Of a stretch of DNA of 64,000 nt, positions 25,016 to 35,484 are shown piece by piece (the stretch's first letter is position 1; the number at the start of each line of letters is the position of its first letter). Under the pieces are notes generated by a model that worked only from the letters and a program-made list of their open reading frames with translations, did no database searches and was not told where the DNA came from. Source of the stretch: Zoroaster sp. YZ-2022 (taxonomy: Eukaryota; Echinodermata; Asteroidea; Forcipulatida; Zoroasteridae); contig CM055822.1 of NCBI GenBank assembly GCA_029582265.1, positions 3,841,057 to 3,905,056 on the forward strand. The letters run 5' to 3'. A program made the position numbers and the translations under genes.

Positions 25016-25290
25016 AAATGAAATGGTGAATAGCCGAATGAAATGATGACTAGCCGAATGAAATGATGAAAAGCCGAACGAAATGAAGACTAGACGAATG
25101 AAATGATGATTGGGCAAATGAAATGGTGAATAGCCGAATGAAATGAAGACTAGCCGAATGAAATGATGATTGGGCGAATGAAATGGTGAATGGCCGAATG
25201 AAATGACGAAAAGGCGAACGAAATGAAGACTAGCCGAATGAAATGATGAATCGGCCGAATGAAATGGTGAATCAGCCGAATGAAGCGATA
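25016..25290 (-). repeat. 20-bp minisatellite, right arm (inverted copy)
   Basis: About 14 copies of the complement, GAATGAAATGATGACTAGCC, in the opposite orientation to 23925..24275. The arms differ in copy number. Confidence 0.9.
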
Positions 25291-25464
25291 TGGGCACCGA
25301 AGGCAGCTGTAGCGTTCCATATGATTGAATTTCAACCATTTCATTACGAGCTGTGTAGAACATGTCATTCTGTCATTTGCTTTTTGAATTTTTAAAATTC
25401 ATGCAATACTTGTTGAGATATTCTAAAAAATATTAGGGGGAACTTAGAAGTTGTGATGGGTGTA

Positions 25465-27482
25465 GTAGTATTTTCGATCGCTTTATATACGTGCATTGAA
25501 TATCCTTGATCCTTTTTTCAAGCTCTCTGATTGGGCAAAGTGACTTCCAAATTTCGTCGGATCTCAGTGATTGGTTCAAATGTGATTCCACATTAAAACC
25601 ATGGAAGGAAAATAGACACCATCCATACATAATCTGAATTTGTACTGAATGTATCCACCCCCTGGTTAGCAGGAATGTTACAATAATATGTAAGGCATGT
25701 CTGTTATCATCATGCATTCTTTTTGTGGGTACGAAGCCTTTTGTTAGTCGATCCATAAAATGAATGATATTTGTCACCTGTGGTGTAAATTTCCCCTTTG
25801 AAAATGAATCGGTTGAAGTCCGATAGACACTGAGTGCTGAACTTACAGTGAACTTGGACTTGACATCAGTCATGGTGTACGCCTATAGTGACGGTATGTC
25901 AACTTGATACGGGCATGATATGGCCTCCGTGTGCATACATGAGTTAAATCTGAACTTCTGAAGGGCCGGGTTTGTTCTAAGTAATAATGAAGTGCCTTTC
26001 CCAGACGGAAAATAACAGGACGTATAGTTCTATATGGGGCGTTAAACAGGTGTCTCAAATTTTAAAAAGGGGAATTATAGAAACGATAAACGGCTGTATT
26101 CTGTTCCAAGAAGTTTCAGCACTGGCGCCAGGTGCATTATTGTTCTTATCTTACCCATTTCAAGACCTAGCCGTAACAGCATCCTTATTAAATACAGTAG
26201 GCTAGCACTTGTGGGAAGATGTTTGTAAAAGCATATTTCATGGTGTCATTAACAAGGAAATAGCGACGTTTTCTCTAAAATTACAACATAATGTTAGCCA
26301 TGATATTTGGTACCAGAATCATCCTAAAATCAAGAAGACCTATAAGCTTTTTAATGTCGTAATTCGCTCAGTTTCTGACAAAATTACTCTTGACTTAAAT
26401 TTTTACCTTGGGTTTGGATAATAATATAACTATGTACATGTAATTATATCATTCATGATAAACCCTTTGTTTAGTTTACTTATGACATAATCTCTCCAAA
26501 TGGGGAAAGTTAAATTATTGGAAATTGTGTTTGAATAGCCTATGTGTTGGACTGTTGTATAAGGCGATGAGCCACGGGACTTGATGATTATCAGAAATAT
26601 TCATGCACTGAATACTGTGTTGTGAATCAAGGATATTTTTAGTTAGGAGTTTTGGAATATTATAAACCTGTGTGTGAGGAATAATGTTATGAACTTATTC
26701 ATTCTGAAAAGCACGTATGCTTGCGTCTCAGATGTCCGTTCTGTTGAGAGTTTAATAGCCTAGGAGTGCAGTAAATAATTGCTGCGGTCGTTAAACAGCG
26801 GGCTTCAAGACCGCAAATTCAACCTTCTATAATTTAATTATTGATATAAGGTACATCCTCGATTTTTCTTTCATTACCTTATTGCCGTATACGCATTCAT
26901 GGTTTGAAGAAGAGACCACGCCTTGGACAAAACCCCTTCTGATTCCTTGGGGTCAGATTAAACTAGTCCAATCGTGGACCAGACAAGTTCATTTATAGAA
27001 ACCCCGAGCCAGACACTTATAAAATGAGGGCAGGGGGAAGTCTGCAAGTAAGGGCAACAGAACAATGTCTACGGATTTTAGATAATAAAACATGATAACC
27101 TTTTCACCGAGACAGCTTAGTCTTTTGGAGTGGGGTGCATGGTGGTCATGAATAAAAGTAATATTTGCACAATTCTAAACCCAGGGATTAAAATGGACAA
27201 CTTCCTAATACGAGTTGGATGATCTACATGCAGATGAAGACATGAATTCTTAAGACCAACGTTATTCCCCAGTCCATTGGAGAACAAAATATGAGACAGG
27301 GCCGACTCATCAGGGAAGAACATAATTGAATAAGTGATGAAATCTTGACTTTGGTCATCCGACGATCACCAGATAGAAACACCCCTATATCGAGCTTCTG
27401 AGCCATCACGCCCAGGCATTGTGACCCTCTTAAAGTTTTAGATTGAAACTCACTCTAATTCTACATCCATACTCTAACCATA
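25465..27482. other. Unassigned stretch between two elements
   Basis: A 146-codon minus-strand frame (25433..25873) runs into the end of the foldback element and shows no family motif. Nothing else was recognised. Confidence 0.4.
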
Positions 27483-27930
27483 GCTCTAACCATAGGCGTA
27501 TGGGCCGGGGCTGCAGCCCCCAGCCCTATGAAAGTTAAGCCATTCGGGCAAAAATGGTATTGCCATTCGGGCAAAATCATTCGGGCAAAAATGGTATTGT
27601 CTGTCAGTTTTAGCGTGGCAGATTAACCGCGGATCTGTGGCCAATTTATTCGTCATTTTCTCAATTAACACAAACCTACATACCACCATGGCGCTATTGA
27701 ATATATCAGAGACGTGATGACAGAAATTATTGTCATATCAGAGAGTGATGACAGAAATTACCGTCATATAGCCCGATAGCCGGGCTAGGCGGTTAGTCTT
27801 AGTCTGTCTATGGTTTCATGCGGTGAGCTTTACAATTAAATCTCAAAATCTGATTGGTTACAACGGGAAAAGCCAGACTCATGACCCTAACACCTCTGAG
27901 ACATGCTTGGCTCACGACGTTGTATTACAT

Positions 27931-28481
27931 AATAATAATAATAATAATAATGTATAGATTTATATAGCGCACGTATCCACCAACTAAGTGGCGCTCAAGG
28001 CGCATTATATTATTATCCCTGCTCATAAGGCTCATAAGGCTCATAAATCATTCCTGAAACCATCTCAGCTCCCTGGGGAGTATACAGCTCAATTGCTGCC
28101 ATTTCTAGCGCATAGAGAGCAAACCATCTCTGCCTTCACAGGTACCCATTTAACCCCTGGGTGGAGAGAAGCAATTATGGTTAAGTGTCTTGCTCAAGGA
28201 CACAGGTGTCACGGCCGGGGCTCGAACCCACACTCTGCTGCTGGCAACACCAGAACTTGAGTTCAGTGCGCTAGACCACTCGGCCACGACAATCCACTTT
28301 TCGTGCATTATACAACACACGGGACCTACGGCTTTACGTCCCATCCGAAGGACGAAGCAATTATGGTTAAGTACCTTGCTCAAGGATACAAGTGTCACGA
28401 CCGGGGCTCGAACCCACACCCTGCTGCTGGCAACACCAGAACTTGAGTTCGGTGCGCTAGACCGCTCGGCCACGACACTCC
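27931..28481 (-). mobile_element. tRNA-derived SINE, dimeric (two heads)
   Basis: Read on the minus strand, two successive heads each carry an A-box-like TGGCCGAGCGGTCTAGCGCA or TGGCCGAGTGGTCTAGCGCA and a B-box GGTTCGAGCCC. A shared 3' tail follows (GCGCCTTGAGCGCCACTTAG, ending in an ATT run). The first head is truncated before the second begins. Inserted in the hAT-like element. Confidence 0.85.
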
Positions 28482-28556
28482 ATTTCTCTTTCTGATTTCT
28501 TCGACTTGAACGACTTCAACTGCTGGTGATTTAACCGTCATTCGTCAATACTAATT

Positions 28557-28979
28557 ATGTTACCGTCAAAGTCTCGTAAACGATCTTATCGACACCGTGT
28601 TAAATGCGAGGAATGCGAGAAGGAATTTGACAGTGACTATAAAGAGAGACATTTTCGGGTAGTTCACAATGGTAGAAAAGTAAAATGTCATCCAGTACCG
28701 GATTCATCAGATTCAACCCAGGCAAAAATAAGCGGTTTCTTCGTCCAAAGTGCTGAAACTGAAAGTGGTGCAGCACACAAACATGCTGACCTGGTCACAA
28801 CCGTTGGAGAGCCCGAACGGACCGGCAGTCATGCGACTCACGCCGATGGTTTGGCCGTCCCCGAGTCAAATCAGATAGCCCTGGAGAAAGACACGTTTGA
28901 GAAGGAGCCCATGGTTGATGCGATAGCCTTGGTTGGGTCGGAAATGAGTGAACTCGAGAAATTGTCTTTAAAACAGTAA
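28557..28979 (+). CDS. Zinc-finger ORF inside a hAT-like element (hAT/ZMYM-type N-terminal fragment)
   Basis: The 140-aa frame is intact from ATG to TAA. An N-terminal basic stretch leads into a C2H2-like finger, C17-x2-C20-x11-H32-x4-H37, within VKCEECEKEFDSDYKERHF. This is followed by QAKISGFF and a Glu/Ser-rich tail ending LEKLSLKQ. The layout resembles the N-terminus of hAT-derived ZMYM1-like proteins, but the catalytic and dimerisation domains are absent. It lies inside an element with TIRs and an 8-bp duplication, directly downstream of a SINE dimer. It may be a relic or a small DNA-binding product of a non-autonomous element. The family call is inferred from motif layout. Confidence 0.55.
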   Translation: MLPSKSRKRSYRHRVKCEECEKEFDSDYKERHFRVVHNGRKVKCHPVPDSSDSTQAKISGFFVQSAETESGAAHKHADLVTTVGEPERTGSHATHADGLAVPESNQIALEKDTFEKEPMVDAIALVGSEMSELEKLSLKQ

Positions 28980-29170
28980 TATTTTTTGTAAATAATGTAC
29001 AATTGTAAATTGTCAATTGATAAAGTTGCCAGTTTCCCTGCTCTTAGAGCACTGCTCTACCAAAGATAACTGTTTCTCGTTCCCTAACATATGTATCGCT
29101 CAGGAATAACAATGGCAATCCGTGTTCTTCAGGGGGCTTCATATTTAATAGTAATATCGCGAGATGATTA

Positions 29171-29207
29171 TGACGTCATCGAAATGACGTCATCGAAATG
29201 ACGTCAT
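29171..29207. repeat. Three tandem CRE-like TGACGTCA palindromes
   Basis: A 15-16-bp unit ending TGACGTCATCGAAA is repeated so that three perfect TGACGTCA sites are evenly spaced. This is the consensus CREB/ATF site. Any regulatory role is inference; the sites lie within the hAT-like element. Confidence 0.6.
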
Positions 29208-30343
29208 CTCATTCGGGCAATTTATGTTCAGCCCCCCCTACAAAATTTCGCCCGTACGCCTATGGCTCTAACCGATTGTAACTACATGTTTATACTATAT
29301 AGGGACAAGTATTTTACAATTTATCACCAGGCTCAATCGTTTAAATTAAATTTCTGCTACATTCCTGTGTCTCCTCACTTGTGTCAGAATATAGCCAGCC
29401 GTAATGCGAAGAAGTGATGTTAAGAGTTCAAAGGTCAGTGCTCCAAAAAAAGTTCAGCCTCTATTTGTTACTGTTCCCGTCAAAAGATTTATATTCGAAC
29501 TTGACTAATCGGTGCAAATGGTCCTAATTCATATCGGAAGAAGCAGCATGGGAAGAATTTAATATCTTGGGATGTAGGGAATTGCCGTTGGGGGAAATGA
29601 AGTCCATACTTTACGACTTTGTCGAGTCCAAGGGAATAGATATATAACAACCGCTTATATAGGGTTTGTTATGTGTGGAACTGTCTGTGCATAAACAACA
29701 TTTATCCTTCCTTGTTTGGGAATGTATTCTGTCAACACGAATTTGACTCTCAGCTCAAGACACACTCCGTGCGCTGTGGTGCGCTCATACAGGGGATGGA
29801 TAGCTGAGAGTTTCCACGCTATGGCTAATAGCGGTGTCTCTGTCCTGGCATGGTCCCAGAAGACATGGGATAACAACTCGATATCTTCGACGTTTATATG
29901 GGAAAAATGAATTGTTCATCTTTTGCTGTTTTCCAAGGTCTGTTATGTGTTAACTATTTTTTTCGCCGACGAAAAAAAAAGATAAATGAAGTCACGCATT
30001 AATGCTCCTAATGGAGCGCTTCCGGAGCGCCCGGATATAAGTCTTCGTGACGGCTGCTCGTGCGATGACAGAAGGGGAGATGACAAATTAATATTATTAA
30101 AAATAATGTATTTTTGTAAAACGTAAAAACATGTTAAAACATGTAATAGTTTGTTGATGTTTTCTCAAAAACGTGAGCACCTATTGTAATGAGAGGGTTG
30201 ATGAACGTACGTTACCGAATACAAATGTTGTATCCTCACTTTATTAAATGGAAAATATCATCATGATCAGTAGGGAGGCTACGGTAGTTTAAGATTATAT
30301 TGCATTTGCTATTGTATTGCTATGCTTGTATGATTTCTTGTTT

Positions 30344-30419
30344 ACTGTAAAGCGCCTTGAGCACTTCTTGGTGGATATGTGCGCATTATAAATCTTCTGT
30401 ATTATTATTGTTATTATTA
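30344..30419 (+). mobile_element. Isolated LINE/SINE 3' tail
   Basis: GCGCCTTGAGCACTTCTTGG, then GTGGATATGTGCGC and an ATT run, matches the shared 3' tail of the local SINE and CR1/L2-like LINE. No coding part remains. Confidence 0.6.
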
Positions 30420-30590
30420 ACTCAGTGACTGGAAATAACACCCCACATGATAAGGTCATTATACCATTGCTGCGCTGCTGCATACATGAGTTAGTTATTT
30501 TCAGTCACTGTATTCATCTTAAACTAGGACACCGATTCCATGCCCTGTTGAAAGTCATGCTCTGATCGTGGCGATACTGTCCCTTTAAAG
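30420..30590. mobile_element. GGGGCAGTATCGTCACGATC-family MITE, right part
   Basis: Contains CACCGATTCCATGCCCTGTT and GATCGTGGCGATACTGTCCC. The left terminus is replaced by a LINE/SINE tail (30344..30419). Another fragment is at 8362..8460. Confidence 0.65.
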
Positions 30591-32873
30591 ATTGTGGGGA
30601 TATTATTCAAGGTAAAGCAGATGTCTTACAGGTCATACACTGGTGTGACAGAGTGAACGACATAACATGTTGTTACAGCTTTCACCCAATGGTCAGTACC
30701 GTTTTAGAAGTCGGGCGCGGTTCTATTTTATGACTTAGGTTTTTGATCTTTTGAAGTTACAATGTATTTTTATAGTAGGCTTTTTAAAAAGAAGATACAA
30801 CATCAGTATTAATTTGGTAACGATACGTTCATTTCAACTCCCAAGATTCCAATAATAATTATAAAACTAACCAATGAAAGCTTCATAAGAAAAAAGGTGA
30901 TCACGTGTTTGAGAAAAACACTGCGAACAACTATTACATGCTTGTTTGTTTTTATGTTTTAAACAAATTGCCAGTCGGCAACTGTTTGTAAATTTGACGG
31001 AACAATTTTTTTCTCTAAGAAGATGAATGCACTTTAGATGAGGATAATTAATACTTGAACCCACTAAGAAAGCTTTCATATAGTAATTTGGTAATTATGT
31101 GGTTATTCTCAATGTTGTTCAATGGTTGTACCTTCCTGTAACTTTCATCTAGTTTATACATAAAGGCTATAATATTGACGGTCTCTTTTTCATAATATTT
31201 AACCATCATTGTGTGAGGTGTATAAGCTTTCAGAACGAGGGGGGGGGGGGGCGACTTCAAAAAGAGAATATTTTGTCAATCAAAATACTGACACCACTAA
31301 GTCCTGTGGGATGCATTCAAAATAAATTTGCGTGAATAGTTGACAGAAATAAACCAGTCTGCGCTGTCAGTGATTAACACTGTGCGTGTCAAGTACAGCT
31401 TCAACCTTGTAATGCAGGACACCGTCGGCTGACTGGTCACTATCACGGTCACTATTGGTGACACGAGCGTGTGTCCGTGCGGACGATGCTTCCCGGAATG
31501 GATTGTTTTGATAAATAATCAGTTGATTGTGAACTAATGCATTGGCAATATACAATAACATGTGACATGCAAAGGAAGTTACCGGTATGACAGAAACTTT
31601 TGGTTAATTATAAAAACACAGGGTACCAAAACGTTCGACCGAATTTAAAGAGCCGAGTGAGCAGAACACACCAGCAGCAAGGCCGCCGCACTTGGTGATC
31701 ATCATGTCAGCTACCGTCACGGACATCCTTACTGAAAAAATATCACCGCGGTCAAAGCACAATCACATGTGGACGAAATTTAATATTGGTTTATACACAT
31801 TATAACAAAAATGGGAATAATAAACAGACCAGGCACGACAGGGACTGGGTCAGTTGCGTAGCCAAGGGGGGGGGGGGGCGGGGGGCAGGGGCGGTCCCCC
31901 ACACTTGTTGGAAATATAGTGTCTGGATCGGTAAAATCTTTTTGGTATTTCTGAACTTCTGAACGTCGGGAATTCAATATGTATTTGGACATAATTTGTA
32001 TTGTTTGGTTCCACGGAATATAGTTTTGTGATCGTAAATTAACCCCTAAAAATGTTTGCTTCTACTCTGAAAATGCTGCCCCTTCATATGCATGAGACGT
32101 CAGGGGATGAGACACGCACCCTTCTCCCAAAATATTGCCGCTGCTTTTCACCGGGCCGCACATAATTATCTTTGTTCGTCAATCTCTATTCTTAGCTGTC
32201 TGACTATACATTCCTGGCCCTGAAGGTATATTATTGTACCTTTAACAAAATGGTCAACCTAACGTGAACTTAGAACGGTAGTTTTTTGTTCATCTTGTTT
32301 GATTTTTGGTTTCCTGACAGATGGTCGTTTAGGATGGGAACAGACATAGACAGTTGATGTATTTGTCATACGCATCCTATTACAACAGGGTTGTGAAGGA
32401 GAGGGGACAGTCACCGACCTAACCCATTCCATTTCGGCTTCGCGATATCATACAACCATTACTCCGAATGGACATGAACAAAGTATGACCCAAACATATT
32501 TTTTTTTCATAACAGGGATCCGTTGGTTGGATGGAATTGACAGTGTAATGAATCGTGAGTAAGTCAGAAGTCAGTAAACGCGAAATATTCAAGTCGCCTT
32601 GAACTGTAGATTAGTCACTGTTGGCTGTTGGACACCTGTTCACTGGATCGCTGTCAAGAATGGATTATGTGATATCTTCCTTGCCAGTAAGGCTGGATAC
32701 ATTCTCCACAGTTGTGCCATAAATTCTTTCCACTCATTTGTTTGTTTTATGTATTGTTTGGTTCCACAGAATGTTGATCAAGCTATGAGCCAGCCAGCCA
32801 GCCCGGACAGGTCATGTTAACATCGACATGCTCACCGTGCAGATGAGACCTTTCTCCCCGAGGAGATAGCACC

Positions 32874-35447
32874 ATGGTACGGTGGCTTCGGAGACGTTGG
32901 CGTCGGTGGTTGTCACTCGGCTGCCTGGTCGTGGTTGTGGTTTTCAGTTTACGGAGCGACACTTCAGCGACAGGGGAAATAAATGGTGAAGACGCAAGGC
33001 TGGTTGGACTAAAAAAGCAGACACCTTTGGGGCAGTTCGGCGCACCGGAGGCTGCAAATATGGGGTTCAGGTATGAGTACATTTTAGCAATCAAGGAAAA
33101 CCTAAATATTATTGCAATTGTGTTTTGAAATGCAAAGCTTGATGCTTTATATACCAAAAAATGCCATAATTTTGTGACTAGGAATCACAAACACATCAAA
33201 TTCACAGGAATGAGCCTCTGACATGTTAGGAATAAGACACCTCACCCATAACGTGAATATTGCGTAATGGGGTGGGAAGTAGGCATGTGGAAATTTCACA
33301 AATGGCATGCTGCAGGCTATTACGTAATCGGAATTCGGTTACGTTTAAGTTTTCTTTAAAGTTGTGTGTAAGGCCTACCAAAAAGTCAAACGAAACCTTG
33401 CCTTCATTAATAATAATAATGTGTGGACTTATATAGCGCACGTATCCACCAACTAAGTGGTGCTCAAGGCGCATTTTTATTTTTTTAAATTATTTTTTTT
33501 ACGTGCATTACACAACACACGGGACCTACGGCTTTACGTCCCATCCGAAGGACGAAGCAATTATGGTTAAGTACCTTGCTCAAGGACACAAGTGTCACGA
33601 CCGGGGCTCGAACCCACACCCTGCTGCTGGCAACACCAGAACTTGAGTTCGGTGCGCTAGACCGCTCGGCCACGACACTCCTGAGCACAGAAAGCACAAC
33701 GCCATGCCGCGTTTGTCAGAGCGTCATCAGACCGTCATCAGACCCTTGGAATGATGGAAGCTGGCGTGAGCCAGCATGACGTTGCAGAACGCTTCAACTG
33801 CCATCGTAACACCATTTCGGCTCTAGTGAGAAGATATCGAGAAAGAAATGATGCTGCTGACCGCCCACGGACTGGTCGCCCGCGCGTCACAACACAACGT
33901 CAAGACCGCTGGATTCAAGTGACGCACCTGAGGAACAGCCGTCAAACTGTTGCTGGTACTGCACAGAGGATCCCTAACAACAGGCGAATTCACCCCATAA
34001 CGGTTCGTAGGCGATTACGTGAAATAGGGCTACGCCCATGTAGACCTGCTATACATCCCATTTTGACGGTACGTCACCGCCAAGCACGTCTGGGGTGGTG
34101 CAGGACACACGTACGACATCCATAACGCTGGTGGAGAAACGTTATGTTTACCGATGAATCACGGTTCCAGTTATCACGCAGTGACGGCCGTATACGCGTT
34201 TATCGACGCAGGGGTGAACGTTATGCGCAGTGCTGCGTCGTAGAGTGTGATCGTTATGGCGGTGGATCTGTCATGATTTGGGGTGGCATTACGGCACAAC
34301 ATCCCACGAATGTGATCAACGTGGAAGGCAATCTTACGGGGGAGAGGTATCGTGATGGAGCCAGTAGTGGTACCGTTCCTGAGTCAACACGGTCCAGGCC
34401 TTACGTTCCAGGCCTTACGGCTGGTTAGCTCAGTTGGTAGAGCGCTCGTACGGGAATCGAGAGGTCGCGGGTTCGAGTCCGGCATCGGCCAATTTTTCTT
34501 TGCTCGCTATGTTGGTGGGCGGTCCACTTATGCCAATTATTTATTGCTCTATGGGGCCAGGTCAGAGGCCAAACCATATCTGCCGAGTAGCCAGGGATCA
34601 AGCCCCGGTCATATACAAACAACCCGGGTAACGGCAGTAGCGGGGATCACCGGGACACAAGCCTTTTATGTGGTTGTACACAAAGTAGATTTATATGGAG
34701 AAACTGACCTGAAATATTTTACATGTATACATATATATTGGGGGGAGGGGAGTAACTAAAAACCTCCAGCAGGAAGTTTTCCGTCAGCGGCAGTAGTAAC
34801 AACGGCACATTTTCCGTTGCCAGGTTCAGCGGCAGTTTGACCCACTGAGGATGGAGCGGGGTTTAAGCAATTGTCTAACCATTTTGCTTTGGGGGAAAAG
34901 AAATAACTAAAAGTAAGCCCAATACTAGAATAGAAAAAGGGACAAAAACAAGCACTATTGCTGACAATGAATCTAATAATCATAATCCCAATTTCAAACA
35001 CGTTTTCTTTTATAGCATTTTTGTCGATCACTCACTTACGGTCAGGGGTCAGGGGTCAATTTCACAGAGCTGCTGAGCAGAGAAATTTGCTAAGCAAATA
35101 TTTGTGCTAATCAAAATAACAGACTACCAGCCACAATGCATACATTTTGTATGAAAGTTTGCCTGGTTACCAAAGAATTATCTAAGCAAACTTTCCTGGT
35201 AAGCAGCTCTATGAAAATGGCCCCAGGTATGCGTCGAATTTTGATGGAAAGTGCGTATTAAATGCTATAATCGTTGTACGGCGATGGTGCAGCGTTATAT
35301 AAACTCAGAATGTCTGTTAGCTTTGCGAAAATGAAACATGCCTAGTAGAACAGGCGACTCGAGTGGAATCGAACCTACGACCTCTTGCTAGTACAGACAG
35401 ACGTCCACCAAACATGTCGACCAGTACACAAAGTTATTTTGGACGGT

Positions 35448-35484
<37 letters not shown>

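Larger units (their letters stand above)
22539..25464. mobile_element. Large foldback (inverted-repeat) element with minisatellite arms
   Basis: Outer repeats of about 50 bp begin TACACCCATCACAACTTC. Further in, the arms continue almost symmetrically to a centre near 24640. Both arms carry a 20-bp minisatellite and a block containing AAAACCACGATATGCCC. The left arm alone has a LINE fragment (22590..23465) and a nested MITE (23540..23887). No transposase was seen and no clear target duplication was found. Confidence 0.8.
27491..29264. mobile_element. hAT-like element with 8-bp target duplication
   Basis: Ends are CATAGGCGTATGGGC at left and the complement of CATAGGCGTACGGGC at right. Both sides are flanked by GCTCTAAC (27483..27490 and 29265..29272), a perfect 8-bp duplication typical of hAT. 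Inside are a SINE dimer (27931..28481), a 140-aa zinc-finger ORF (28557..28979) and three tandem TGACGTCA palindromes near the right end. Confidence 0.82.
29273..32873. other. Upstream region of the GT47 gene
   Basis: Holds a LINE tail, a MITE fragment, G runs at 31239 and 31866, and a single hAT-like end (CAGTTGCGTAGCCAAGGGGG) at 31848. A putative 5'UTR acceptor is at 32769. No other gene. Confidence 0.5.

Noticed and set aside
25433..25873. 146-codon minus-strand frame
   Set aside because: It overlaps the terminal repeat of the foldback element, shows no recognisable family and has no convincing splice partners.
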